NCBI RefSeq assembly: GCF_008711325.1
Contig: NZ_VXDB01000004.1
Span: 124,001 to 188,000, forward strand
Source of the DNA: Roseibium sediminis
Lineage (GTDB): Bacteria; Pseudomonadota; Alphaproteobacteria; Rhizobiales; Stappiaceae
Direction of reading: 5' to 3'
Length of the DNA stretch: 64,000 nt
The translations under genes were made by a program, and so were the position numbers. Positions 44,667 through 53,500 of the stretch are shown one piece after another. Position 1 is the stretch's first letter; the number at the start of each line of letters is the position of its first letter. The notes under the pieces are model-generated. The model ran no database searches. It was not told where the DNA came from and saw only the letters and a list, made by a program, of their open reading frames with translations.

Positions 44667-45667
44667 CACCACTCCTGCAGCTCAAGGGCCTCACGAAGCG
44701 CTATGTCAACGAGCCGGACACGGCCGAAAAGATCGCCAACATGCTTGGCGCGAACTACAAGGAAACCGTTGTTCGGGCGGTCTCCGGTGTGGATCTGGAA
44801 ATCCAGCCCGGAGAAGTGCTGGGGCTTGTAGGGGAGAGCGGTTGTGGCAAGTCGACACTGGGCCGAATGGTCGCCGGTGTCGAGCGGGCCACATCCGGAG
44901 ACATACTTTACAACGGCACAGCTATCGCCGACATGACCACGGCGCAGCGTCGGCGGTATGATCTGGACGTCCAGATGATCTTCCAGGATCCGTTTGCCAG
45001 CCTCAATCCACGTTTGCGCGTGGAAAAGATTGTCGGTGAGGCACCGGTTGCGCACGGTCTGATCAAGGCATCAGACCGCCGCGACTATGTCGCCAATCTC
45101 ATGGAAAAAGTCGGGCTCGGCCCGGACTACATGCAGCGCTATCCCCACCAGTTTTCCGGTGGCCAGCGCCAGCGCATCGGCATCGCCCGCGCGTTGGCCG
45201 TCAAGCCGAAGCTGATCGTCTGTGATGAGGCGATTTCCGCGCTCGACGTTTCCATTCAGGCACAGATCCTGAACCTGTTCATGGATCTGAAAGACGAGTT
45301 CCAGCTGACCTACCTGTTCATCAGCCATGATCTTGGAGCGGTCGAACACATCTCCGATCGGATTGCCATTATGTATCTGGGCCGGGTCGTGGAGATGGGC
45401 AAGTCTGAGAACATCTTTGCCGGCCCGATCCATCCCTATACGACGGCGCTCCTGGAAGAAGCGCCGAGGCTTGATCGCAGAAAGCAGGAGTTTGCGCCGA
45501 TCAAGGGGGAAATCCCGTCGCCGCTCAATCCGCCGCCCGGGTGCACGTTCCACCCAAGATGCCCATTGGCAGTGCAGGCCTGCCGCGAACAGGTTCCCGT
45601 GCTTGAAAGTCATCCGGATGGCCGCGTCGCCGCTTGTCTGGTGCGCCAACCGGCCGAGGTGGAATGA
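44663..45667 (+). CDS. ABC importer ATP-binding protein (DppF/OppF type)
   Basis: This 334-residue ATPase starts at ATG 44663, overlapping the previous stop (ATGA); 13 upstream in-frame codons belong to the preceding gene. It has Walker [10 protein letters not shown] (near residue 54), [20 protein letters not shown], the signature [15 protein letters not shown], Walker [13 protein letters not shown] and ISHDL. The C-terminal Cys block [14 protein letters not shown] matches the OppF group. A non-standard insertion near the N-terminus ([19 protein letters not shown]) precedes the first strand. Its stop overlaps the start of the gamma-glutamyltransferase-like gene, binding uptake to hydrolysis. 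Confidence 0.95.
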   Translation: MTPLLQLKGLTKRYVNEPDTAEKIANMLGANYKETVVRAVSGVDLEIQPGEVLGLVGESGCGKSTLGRMVAGVERATSGDILYNGTAIADMTTAQRRRYDLDVQMIFQDPFASLNPRLRVEKIVGEAPVAHGLIKASDRRDYVANLMEKVGLGPDYMQRYPHQFSGGQRQRIGIARALAVKPKLIVCDEAISALDVSIQAQILNLFMDLKDEFQLTYLFISHDLGAVEHISDRIAIMYLGRVVEMGKSENIFAGPIHPYTTALLEEAPRLDRRKQEFAPIKGEIPSPLNPPPGCTFHPRCPLAVQACREQVPVLESHPDGRVAACLVRQPAEVE

Positions 45668-47322
45668 TGGCAGGCTTTTCGGCAAAGGGAGGCGGCGGAG
45701 CTTCCGAAGGCGATCCCGCTTCGGATGATCTGGTGGCAAGCCTCCAGAACCGCACGAGCCTTGGTTTGCCGCGGCATGTTCAGTCAGTTGAAGGAAGATA
45801 CGGCGCTGTTGCTTGCGGCAGTCCGCATGCCGTCCGCATTGGCCTTGATCTCCTGAAGTCCGGCGGCAGCGCTGCCGATGCGGCTGTCGGGATGGCCTGC
45901 GCGATGATGGTCGCCGACCCGGTCAATTGTTCTCCGGCAGGGCGTGGGCATGTCCTCTATCGGCAAGATGGAGAAGAACCGCACGCGATCAACGGGACGA
46001 CGCGAGCGCCGGAACATGTGCGGGAAGGAGCGGCACCAATTCCTCTGCCGGGGATCGTCGGAGCATTGCTTCATCTGCACGGAAAAAGCGGCAGGCTTTC
46101 CCTTCAAACGATCCTGCAGCCGGTTATCGAGCTGGCCGAAACCGGCTTTGAGGTGCCCGATGAACTGGCTCAGATCTGGGCTGTTCGGGCTGGAGACCTG
46201 AGGGACGAAGACGCGCGCAACTGGTATCTTCCCGGCGGAAAAATTCCGGTCGCAGGTGATATTTTCTGCCACGCTGGTCTGGCGCTTTTCTTCAGGGAAC
46301 TGGCGGCGACGGGCAAAGACCCTTTCACGAATATCGAGTTTGTATCCGGTTTCTGCGAGCGGAACGCCTCCAAGGGGCTGACCTGGTCGGATAAGGATGT
46401 CTGGCACATTTTCCCAAGAGAGGGCGAGGTTGTCAGGCTTGCCGAAGAGGACTGGGAACTTGTCAGCATTGGCCGTCAGGGTTGGGGCCATACATTGCTC
46501 CAGATTACGGCACTGAACCAATGGGCCAAACGGGCGGGGCATTCCGGCGCGGCTCTTGAACTTGCGGAGCTTATGGCCATCGCACAAGCGTTTGATGACC
46601 GCCCGCAGCACCTTCGTTCACTCAAGCCGAAATCAAGTCCGATCCCCTTTGAGGACCTTCTCGACAGGGCGCTTTTCGCTGAAGCCGAGGCTTGGCGAAA
46701 TGTACGTTCGGCGCTGTCCGGGGAGCTGGACAAGGGCGATATTGCGAATATCGCGCCGGGGATGGATCGAGGCGTTCTTGGAGTGGCTTCTGAAGAGCGT
46801 GACACGACCCATATGAGCGTGATTGATGCAAGCGGACTGCAAGTATCCATAACCCAGTCCATCGGACCGCATTTTGGAGCTCGGGTGGTCGATCCGAAAT
46901 ACGGCATTCTCTTCGGGCATTCCTACCGGATGGAGTTCGATCCGGTTCCTCTCGCAGAAGACGTAACCGAACAGTGCCCGTCCTTGCTCAGAAAGGGCGA
47001 TGCTGTTTATGCGCTGGGTGGTGCGGGAAGCGAGCGCATTCCGGGAGCGGTTGCAAATGTCGTCAGGCATCTGATCGCAGGCGACAATCTTGCGAGCGCT
47101 ATGTGTCAGCCAAGGGCCAACTGGGTTGGCCCGCTCGTGCGGCTGCATGTCGATGCTCCAAAGTCGCTGCTTGAGAAGCTGCAACACGCTGGAATCAATA
47201 CGGAAATAACGGACCGTGGTCCCGTTGACCATCTGGGCATCGTACACGCTGTCGGGCGGTGCGGGGCGAGTTTTGAAGCTTCCGCAGACCCTGCTTATGC
47301 AGGGGCGGCAGGCGTGTGTTAA
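45664..47322 (+). CDS. Gamma-glutamyltransferase-family (Ntn) hydrolase, cytoplasmic
   Basis: This 552-residue Ntn-hydrolase is normally processed into two subunits. The expected nucleophile is Thr381 in RDTTHMSVIDASG, so the small subunit would begin there. GSPHAVRIGLDLLKSGGSAADAAVG (about residues 48-71) and GGAGSERIPGAVANVV (about 449-464) are family blocks, although the usual glycine-rich GGGGF segment is replaced by SPAGRGHVLY and the GGPGG-type loop is altered. There is no signal peptide, unlike secreted GGT, so it probably acts on an imported substrate in the cytoplasm. Translation is coupled to the importer (ATGA at 45664). Substrate could be gamma-glutamyl or another acyl-amino-acid conjugate. 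Confidence 0.85.
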   Translation: MMAGFSAKGGGGASEGDPASDDLVASLQNRTSLGLPRHVQSVEGRYGAVACGSPHAVRIGLDLLKSGGSAADAAVGMACAMMVADPVNCSPAGRGHVLYRQDGEEPHAINGTTRAPEHVREGAAPIPLPGIVGALLHLHGKSGRLSLQTILQPVIELAETGFEVPDELAQIWAVRAGDLRDEDARNWYLPGGKIPVAGDIFCHAGLALFFRELAATGKDPFTNIEFVSGFCERNASKGLTWSDKDVWHIFPREGEVVRLAEEDWELVSIGRQGWGHTLLQITALNQWAKRAGHSGAALELAELMAIAQAFDDRPQHLRSLKPKSSPIPFEDLLDRALFAEAEAWRNVRSALSGELDKGDIANIAPGMDRGVLGVASEERDTTHMSVIDASGLQVSITQSIGPHFGARVVDPKYGILFGHSYRMEFDPVPLAEDVTEQCPSLLRKGDAVYALGGAGSERIPGAVANVVRHLIAGDNLASAMCQPRANWVGPLVRLHVDAPKSLLEKLQHAGINTEITDRGPVDHLGIVHAVGRCGASFEASADPAYAGAAGVC

Positions 47323-47343
47323 GTGCGATTTTGGAGGTAAGAA

Positions 47344-48768
47344 GTGAAAAATACGGATCGTGTCTGGGATTTGGTTGATACACGCCGGGAAGACTATATC
47401 GGTCTTTCCGACCGGGTCTTCGATGTGCCGGAAATCGCTTATACGGAGTTCAAATCCGTCGCCGAGCACAAGCTGATGCTGGAGCAGGAAGGTTTCCGGA
47501 TTACCGAAAATGTAGCTGGCATCCCCACGGCCATCATCGGTGAAGCGGGTGACGAAGGGCCGGTCATCGCCATCCTCGGCGAATTCGATGCCTTGCCTGA
47601 ACTGGGGCAGGTCGCAGGCTCAGCCGAGCACCAGCCGGTGGTTCCCGGTGGTCCCGGCCATGGCTGCGGGCATAACCTCTTGGGAGCTGCCGCGCTCTGC
47701 GCTGCTGCTGCCGTCAAGGACTACCTTGCCGAGCGTGGGATCAAGGGACGGGTGCGCTACTACGGTTGTCCGGCGGAAGAAGGTGGCGCCGCAAAAGCGT
47801 TCATGGTGCGGGCTGGATATTTCAATGATGTCGATGCTGCCATTTCTTGGCATCCGTCGACATTCACCGCTGTCAACGAGGCAAAGTCACTGGCAAACAC
47901 CCGGATCGACTTCACCTTTCACGGCAAGGCGGCGCATGCAGCGGGCGCGCCGGATCTTGGTCGAAGCGCGCTCGATGCAGTCGAATTGATGAATGTCGGC
48001 GTCAACTACATGCGTGAACACATGCCCGACGACGCACGTATTCACTACGCCTATCTGGATGCCGGCGGGATTGCGCCGAACGTTGTTCAGGCCCGCGCAA
48101 CTGTGCGCCAGTTGATCCGTGCACGGAACCTCAAACAACTGCGCGGTCTGGTCGAGCGGGTGCGCAAGATCGCAGAAGGTGCGGCGTTGATGACCGAAAC
48201 TCGGGTCGAAACCCGCGTTGTCAGCGGTGTGTCCAATCTGATCGGCAACCGGCCCCTTGAAGAAGCCATGCAACGGAGCCTCGAAAGGCTTGGTGCGCCA
48301 CAATTCGACGACGCTGACAAGGCATTCGCCAACAAGATCCGCAAAACCCTCAGCGACGACAATATTGCGACGTCCTTCCGCCGCATTGGCGTTGAGGTCG
48401 ACCCCGATCTTGCGCTGTGCGACTTCTTTGCGCCGCTGGATCGGCAGGGAGATGGTGGCGAAGGCTCCACGGATGTTGGCGATGTCAGCTGGGCAGTCCC
48501 GACGGTACAGGCGAGGGTCGCAACATGTGCAGTTGGAACACCCTTCCATTCCTGGCAACTGACGGCACAGGGCAAGTCCCCCGCCGCCCACAAGGGCATG
48601 CTGCACGCAGCCAAGATCATGGCTGGTACCGCCGTCGAACTTTTCGAAGATGCACCGACACTGGCGGCCGCCATTGAAAGCCACAAGAAGGCACTCGAGC
48701 GCGATCCTTATATGTGTCCGATTCCGGATGATGTTGATCCGCCGCTCAAGGCGATGAGCAACCAGTAA
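47344..48768 (+). CDS. M20-family amidohydrolase (AbgB-like aminobenzoyl-glutamate hydrolase type)
   Basis: This 474-residue zinc-type amidohydrolase has GTG at 47344 behind a TGGAGG site. Metal-ligand motifs of the M20D group are present: GHGCGHNLLGAAAL (about residues 101-114), CPAEEGGAAKAFMV (about 142-155) and ISWHPSTF. The dimerisation domain contains HGKAAHAAGAPDLGRSALDA. AbgB in E. coli splits p-aminobenzoyl-glutamate, and related enzymes cut N-acyl amino acids. Here it is the last gene of an operon with a peptide-type importer and a GGT-family enzyme. The exact substrate is inferred, not shown. Confidence 0.88.
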   Translation: MKNTDRVWDLVDTRREDYIGLSDRVFDVPEIAYTEFKSVAEHKLMLEQEGFRITENVAGIPTAIIGEAGDEGPVIAILGEFDALPELGQVAGSAEHQPVVPGGPGHGCGHNLLGAAALCAAAAVKDYLAERGIKGRVRYYGCPAEEGGAAKAFMVRAGYFNDVDAAISWHPSTFTAVNEAKSLANTRIDFTFHGKAAHAAGAPDLGRSALDAVELMNVGVNYMREHMPDDARIHYAYLDAGGIAPNVVQARATVRQLIRARNLKQLRGLVERVRKIAEGAALMTETRVETRVVSGVSNLIGNRPLEEAMQRSLERLGAPQFDDADKAFANKIRKTLSDDNIATSFRRIGVEVDPDLALCDFFAPLDRQGDGGEGSTDVGDVSWAVPTVQARVATCAVGTPFHSWQLTAQGKSPAAHKGMLHAAKIMAGTAVELFEDAPTLAAAIESHKKALERDPYMCPIPDDVDPPLKAMSNQ

Positions 48769-48815
48769 GCGACCAAATCCAGCCGGTCTCCACCCGGCGG
48801 GAAAGAACAAAGAAA

Positions 48816-48853
48816 CAAAGCAGAATCAACGCGCCAAGCGTGGTTCTGCTTTG
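48816..48853 (+). terminator. Hairpin between the amidohydrolase gene and moeA
   Basis: CAAAGCAGAA (48816-48825) pairs perfectly with TTCTGCTTTG (48844-48853), with a further short stem inside. The downstream bases are A/T-rich (TAAATT) but lack a clean T-run, so it may be a weak terminator or a processing structure. Confidence 0.5.
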
Positions 48854-48920
48854 TAAATTCAGGCTGCTTGCGGTAGGGTCGGGGCCTTGGTTCACGACAC
48901 TTTGACGTCAGGCTTGCCTC

Positions 48921-50180
48921 ATGAAAAATCCGGCTCATCCCGACTGCTGCGATCACCTGGAAAGCGGCAGGCTTTTCCAGGTGGAAGAGACGGTGGCGCA
49001 GGCCGTAGCGCTCTCAACCCGCATTCAGGGAACCGAGGATGTGCTCCTCAGCGAGGCGGTTGGGCGCGTAAGTGCCGGGGACACGGTCTCGCTGTTTGCC
49101 TTGCCGCTGCACGATCATTCGGCTGTTGACGGCTATGCGCTAGGCGCAAGCGGGGGCGGAGAGTTTCAGATCGTCGGTCGGAGGATTGCGGGCGATAGCT
49201 CTAAACTTGAGATCGGAGCTTCGCAAGCCGTGCGCATCATGACCGGAGCGCCCATTCCCAAGGGGGCGCAATGTGTCGTCATGCAGGAACATGCAAGTGT
49301 TGCTGGCGACAGGGTGAAACCTGATTTCGAGGTGCCGGAGGGCGATAACATCCGGCGCGCGGGTGAAGACGTTCAGGCATTCGACATTCTGGTCAAGGCG
49401 GGGACCCGGCTGGATGCACGTCACGCCGCCATTCTGACCGCCAGCGGCTATCAGCGCATCAGTGTGGCGCGAAAGGTGAAAATCGCTCTGCTTTCAACGG
49501 GTAACGAGCTTCTGGATGCCGGAACGGGTATTGGGTCGGGGCAGATTTTCGACACCAACAGGCCGATGCTGAAAGCACTGCTGTCCACGCGAAATGTCGA
49601 AGTGACGGATCTCGGCATCGTTCGCGACAGTCAGGAACAGATTGTCTCCGCACTGGCGGAAGCGGCAAAAAACCACGATCTGATCATCACGTCCGGTGGG
49701 GTTTCAGTCGGCGAGGAAGATCATCTGAAAGCTGCCGTGGTTTCGGCTGGCGGTGAAATCACCAGCTGGCGCATGGCCATCAAGCCCGGCAAACCGATTG
49801 CCCTCGGCAAGATCGAAAAGGCTGTCTATCTGGGGCTTCCGGGCAATCCGTTGGCATGCTTCGTCGACTACCTGCTTGTCGGGCGTCCCATTCTCGATGC
49901 TCTGACTGGTGCTGCCCATCGTGCCCCTCTGGTTCAGCAGGCACGCGCGGCATTTTCCTGGAGTCGTCGGGCTGGCCGCAGGGAGTTCTTCCCCTGCAAC
50001 ATCGTCGGGCGGACGGACGAAGGATTGCCTTTGCTGGAAAAAACCGGCCGGGCCGGATCTGCACGCCTGACACCCCTGATCGAGGCCGATGGTCTGGGCG
50101 TAGTCGCCGCCGACTGCACCGAGGTCCAACCCGGCGGGATCTTGCAGTTCTACCCGTTCCGGGCAGACATGGGCCTTTGA
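48921..50180 (+). CDS. moeA: Molybdopterin molybdenumtransferase MoeA
   Basis: This 419-residue enzyme inserts molybdate into adenylylated molybdopterin, giving Mo cofactor. It has HDHSAVDGYALGAS (about residues 63-76; a variant of the usual NSAMDGYA with His and Val substitutions), VRIMTGAPIPKGAQCVVMQE (about 108-127), the MoCF_biosynth domain with LLSTGNELLD, FDTNRPML and TSGGVSVGEEDH (about 257-268), and GLPGNPLACFVDYLL. It is immediately beyond the nap operon on the opposite strand, so it probably supplies cofactor for the molybdoenzyme NapA. Whether it is the only moeA copy cannot be judged from the window. Confidence 0.93.
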   Translation: MKNPAHPDCCDHLESGRLFQVEETVAQAVALSTRIQGTEDVLLSEAVGRVSAGDTVSLFALPLHDHSAVDGYALGASGGGEFQIVGRRIAGDSSKLEIGASQAVRIMTGAPIPKGAQCVVMQEHASVAGDRVKPDFEVPEGDNIRRAGEDVQAFDILVKAGTRLDARHAAILTASGYQRISVARKVKIALLSTGNELLDAGTGIGSGQIFDTNRPMLKALLSTRNVEVTDLGIVRDSQEQIVSALAEAAKNHDLIITSGGVSVGEEDHLKAAVVSAGGEITSWRMAIKPGKPIALGKIEKAVYLGLPGNPLACFVDYLLVGRPILDALTGAAHRAPLVQQARAAFSWSRRAGRREFFPCNIVGRTDEGLPLLEKTGRAGSARLTPLIEADGLGVVAADCTEVQPGGILQFYPFRADMGL

Positions 50181-50224
50181 CCCAATAGGCGCGGGCAGTT
50201 CGCCCGCGACCATGTTGTGAAACG

Positions 50225-50491
50225 TCAGGCTGTTGCGCCCTTGTGACGAATGGCGCAGCCGACACTGGCCGCAAGCACCCCGATCACGATGGCAACGCCA
50301 AGGTCGATCATGTCGACACTGGAGAAGTGAAATCCTGCAAAGATCAGGGATTTCATAATGCCGACGACTGCGCCCATGACGGCTGCAAGCATCCAATTGC
50401 GGGTCATCATGCCAAGCGCAAGGCCAAGGATGCCGGGAAAACTCAGGATATTGCCGCCGATGGTTCCCAGAAGATCAAGAAATCCAAGCAT
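50225..50491 (-). CDS. Small conserved membrane protein downstream of napC
   Basis: This 88-residue protein has three hydrophobic helices (about residues 3-22, 29-53 and 62-82) with glycine-rich helix faces (GTIGGNILSFPGILGLALG and VMGAVVGIMKSLIFAGFH). I do not recognise a family. It begins 72 bases after napC, in the same direction, and may be the last gene of the nap operon. It converges with moeA across a short intercistronic hairpin (50190-50208, CGCGGGC/GCCCGCG). Function unknown. Confidence 0.7.
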   Translation of the reverse strand: MLGFLDLLGTIGGNILSFPGILGLALGMMTRNWMLAAVMGAVVGIMKSLIFAGFHFSSVDMIDLGVAIVIGVLAASVGCAIRHKGATA

Positions 50492-50562
50492 TGTGCACCT
50501 TTCTTCAGACCGCCGGTCTGATTGCCAGCCCCCTTGGAGAGGCTGGCTTCAAACGGTCCGGA

Positions 50563-51264
50563 TTACTTCGGCAGTCCGCCGACATAGGTTTGAATTGCAG
50601 CCACATCAGCATTGTGCGGGGTTGCCTTGCCATTGCTGGCCTGAAGGTCTTCAACCACGCTGCGGTACTGTTCCAGATAACCTTCGGGAAGGGCATGGGC
50701 GATGCCTTGATGGCAATCAATACAGGTCATCTTGTTGTCGATGGCTCGCTGGTGCTCACTGGCCGCCCGGGTTTCCTGAATGGTGAAGTCCATGTACTCG
50801 AAAGAGTGGCAGTTGCGGCATTCGCGGCTGTCCGATGCCTTCATCTTCTTCCAGACCTGAGCGGCCATGGCAAGACGATGTTCTTCGTATTTTTCCGGAG
50901 TGGAAATCGTGCCGACCAGCTCGTGATAGACGTCCTTCACGGCAATGATCTTGGCTTTCACCTTATGCTGCCATTCATGCGGAACGTGGCAGTCGGAGCA
51001 GATCGCACGCACACCGGAGTGGTTGTTATAGTGGATCGTCTCCCGATATTCGCCAAGGTTGGTCTCCATCGTGTGGCAGGAAACGCAGAACTCCTCCGTG
51101 TTGGTGAGTTCAAGGCTCCAGTTGAAACCACCCCAGAAGATGATCCCGCCGAGAAAACCGGAGATCAGAATGAAGCCGAGGCTGAAGGCTGAAGCCGGGC
51201 TCCAGAAGCCGTTCCACAGTCTGCGCAGGAGCCCTTGTTTCGGGCCGCCATTTGTATCTGACAT
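50563..51264 (-). CDS. napC: Tetraheme cytochrome c NapC (NapC/NirT family)
   Basis: This 233-residue membrane-anchored cytochrome passes electrons from quinol to periplasmic nitrate reductase. One N-terminal helix (about residues 18-42, AFSLGFILISGFLGGIIFWG) is followed by four CxxCH heme sites: CVSCH, CSDCH, CRNCH and CIDCH. EFCVSCHTMETNLGEYRETI shows the Met/His pattern expected for the first heme. The gene follows napB after 23 bases, at the end of napFDAGHB. The napC type together with napGH suggests two alternative electron routes to NapAB. Confidence 0.95.
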   Translation of the reverse strand: MSDTNGGPKQGLLRRLWNGFWSPASAFSLGFILISGFLGGIIFWGGFNWSLELTNTEEFCVSCHTMETNLGEYRETIHYNNHSGVRAICSDCHVPHEWQHKVKAKIIAVKDVYHELVGTISTPEKYEEHRLAMAAQVWKKMKASDSRECRNCHSFEYMDFTIQETRAASEHQRAIDNKMTCIDCHQGIAHALPEGYLEQYRSVVEDLQASNGKATPHNADVAAIQTYVGGLPK

Positions 51265-51287
51265 TGTCTTGTGTCCCCCGATCGAAC

Positions 51288-51731
51288 TCAGCGCTCGGCG
51301 CTGGAGGGAAGGAAGTCATTGCCGACGAGTTCCGGCGCGTTGACTTGCGGCACATGGCACTGGTTGCAGAACCATCTGGTTCCGGCAACCGTATCGAGCT
51401 GGCGGCCTTCGCGGTCGAGATAGTGGGTCATCGACAAGGTGGGGGCCCGGCGCTCACCGGCAACGGTCCAGTCGTGACAGCTCAGGCACTGGTTCGTGCG
51501 CTTGTCGATCTGGTATTGCTCAATCGCATGCGGGATGAGCGGCGGTTGCTGGCGATAGTTGCGGGTCAAGCGTCCCTCGACCTGCTTGTGGACCTCATCC
51601 ACCGCACGCAGGTCTTCGATTTCAGTTCCCCGCAAGCTATGTACGCCGCCGGAAGACTGTGCAATGGCCAGACCCGCCAGGAGCGTCGAGATTGCTAGGA
51701 TTGGTATTCCTACAAGGACCGGCAGTTTCAT
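51288..51731 (-). CDS. napB: Nitrate reductase diheme cytochrome c NapB
   Basis: This 147-residue protein is the electron-transfer subunit of periplasmic nitrate reductase. It has a Sec signal peptide (MKLPVLVGIPILAISTLLAG, cleaved near AIA-QS) and two CxxCH sites, CLSCH (about residue 84) and CNQCH (about 124). PPLIPHAIEQYQIDKRTNQC and MTHYLDREGR contribute the distal axial histidines of the family. It lies between napH and napC in the leftward operon, 21 bases from napH. Confidence 0.95.
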   Translation of the reverse strand: MKLPVLVGIPILAISTLLAGLAIAQSSGGVHSLRGTEIEDLRAVDEVHKQVEGRLTRNYRQQPPLIPHAIEQYQIDKRTNQCLSCHDWTVAGERRAPTLSMTHYLDREGRQLDTVAGTRWFCNQCHVPQVNAPELVGNDFLPSSAER

Positions 51732-51752
51732 CTCTCTTCTCCGTTGTTCCGT

Positions 51753-52664
51753 TCAAACGGCTTGTTTGGTAGGGGCCGCACCAGAGGGGGCGGCAATATC
51801 GTTGTGGGCGTTGTCAAAGCGGTGCGTGAAGGCAAAGACGTCGACAGCGCAGACATCGATGCAGCGCCCGCAATTGGTGCAGTCGGACGAAAGGATCAGC
51901 GGTGTGCTGCCCTTTGCACCTTTCAAGGCTGGCGAAATAACGTGGTTTTCCGGGCAGACGGCATAACAGTCCATGCAATCGTCACAGGCCGACCGTTTTG
52001 CTGCGGTAACGCGAAGCACGCTTGCCGTGCCTACAAGGCCGTAAAAGGCGCCAACCGGGCACAGGCGACCGCACCAGCCACGTCGCGATACGAGCAAATC
52101 GAACAGGAGGACGCACAGGACCAGCATCCAGGCAAACCCCATTCCGAAGACAAGGCCGCGATGAAGGGCTGTAATCGGGTTCACCAGCTCCCAGGCGATG
52201 GTTCCGGAAAGGGCGCTTGCTCCAAGAACGCCGACCAAAAGCCAGAGCCGCGTAGACTTCTTGGGTTGCCAGCCCTTGGGCAAGCCAAGTCTGACATGTA
52301 GCCAATGGGCTGCGTCGGTCACCGGGTTGATCGGGCAAACCCACGAGCAATAGGTCCGGCCACCGACAAGCGCATAAACCGTAACAACGATAATGGCGCC
52401 GGTAACCGCGGTCAGTTCCGGCAAATGCCCGGCAATGATCGACTGGATCAGAACAAGAGGGTCGGTCAGCGGCAGGACGTCGAATGTGCGCGAACTGGCA
52501 AGCGTGCCTTCCACCCACCAGATCCCGAACCAGGGACCGAGCAGGAACAATCCAAGAAAGAATGCCTGAGACAGTCGGCGCAGGATCAAGAAGCGATTTG
52601 CCTTGAGCCAGCCCTTGACTTGAATGGCTTCTGCCCCGACAGGCAGGGAGGAGGACGCACTCAT
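51753..52664 (-). CDS. napH: Quinol dehydrogenase membrane component NapH
   Basis: This 303-residue ferredoxin-type membrane protein has four helices (about residues 28-48, 80-100, 140-160 and 170-195). It has Cys pairs in CSWVCPINP and GRLCPVG, facing the cytoplasm, and two C-terminal [4Fe-4S] sites, [12 protein letters not shown] (about 228-239) and [14 protein letters not shown] (about 262-275). With NapG it oxidises quinol and feeds NapAB independently of NapC. The start overlaps the napG stop by 4 bases (ATGA). Confidence 0.95.
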   Translation of the reverse strand: MSASSSLPVGAEAIQVKGWLKANRFLILRRLSQAFFLGLFLLGPWFGIWWVEGTLASSRTFDVLPLTDPLVLIQSIIAGHLPELTAVTGAIIVVTVYALVGGRTYCSWVCPINPVTDAAHWLHVRLGLPKGWQPKKSTRLWLLVGVLGASALSGTIAWELVNPITALHRGLVFGMGFAWMLVLCVLLFDLLVSRRGWCGRLCPVGAFYGLVGTASVLRVTAAKRSACDDCMDCYAVCPENHVISPALKGAKGSTPLILSSDCTNCGRCIDVCAVDVFAFTHRFDNAHNDIAAPSGAAPTKQAV

Positions 52665-53479
52665 TGGCTGCTCCCCGGCAACTTGAAGGCGGGCTCGAAA
52701 GCACCCGGATCAGACGAAACTGAGGGAAGGCCGTCTGGCATCCGGTCCGGCAAATCGATGATGCCGTCGACCAGGGGTGCGCCCTTGCGTTCCTTTTCTT
52801 CCCAGCCTTTCAGATAGTGCTCGGCGGAAGACCCGCGCGCCAGCCGGATGGGCAGGACCTTGATGGCCGCCTCCGGCAAAACGCAGCTCTTCTCGCACTT
52901 TCCGCAGCCGGTGCATTTGTCGGCATAAACGGTCGGGGCAAAGATGGCGTGTTTGCCGGAGCGGTTATTGTGAGAGAGTTCCAGCGTGATCGCTTCGTCG
53001 ATCACCGGGCATACCCGGTAGCAGACGTCGCAGCGCAGTCCGAGGAAATTCAGGCAGTTTTCCTGATCCACCAGAACAGCGGTGCCCATGCGGGCTTCGT
53101 CAATGCGTGTGAGGTCCGGATCAAGCGCACCCGTCGGACAGGCCGCCACACAGGGTATGTCATCACACATTTCGCAGGGGACATCCCGCGCCGTGAAGAA
53201 CGGGCTTCCCGTGGCCGGACCGTCTTCACCCAGCTCGGCAAGTTTTAGGGTGTCATAAGGGCAATCGCGAACGCATAGACCACAGCGTACGCAAGCCGAC
53301 AGAAAGGCTTCCTCGGCAAGTGCCCCCGGCGGGCGAAGGGCTTCCGCCGGAAGGGCCTTAGCGTCACTCGCCAAGTAGGCCAGCGCCGAGCCAGCCAAAA
53401 GACAGCCACCTGCAGCTCGCGCCGTATCCGTGAGGAAACGGCGGCGTTCTGGTGAGATGGGCTTTCCGGTGGCTGACAT
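52661..53479 (-). CDS. napG: Ferredoxin-type protein NapG
   Basis: This 272-residue periplasmic iron-sulfur protein has a Tat signal peptide with twin arginines ([17 protein letters not shown]) and four [4Fe-4S] Cys groups: [35 protein letters not shown] and [11 protein letters not shown]. It accepts electrons from the membrane protein NapH and passes them to NapAB. The operon order (napA, then G, H, B) is consistent. The C-terminal 60 residues lack Cys and look like a surface extension. Confidence 0.94.
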   Translation of the reverse strand: MSATGKPISPERRRFLTDTARAAGGCLLAGSALAYLASDAKALPAEALRPPGALAEEAFLSACVRCGLCVRDCPYDTLKLAELGEDGPATGSPFFTARDVPCEMCDDIPCVAACPTGALDPDLTRIDEARMGTAVLVDQENCLNFLGLRCDVCYRVCPVIDEAITLELSHNNRSGKHAIFAPTVYADKCTGCGKCEKSCVLPEAAIKVLPIRLARGSSAEHYLKGWEEKERKGAPLVDGIIDLPDRMPDGLPSVSSDPGAFEPAFKLPGSSQ

Positions 53480-53500
53480 TGCTGGCTACCTTGGCTCTGC

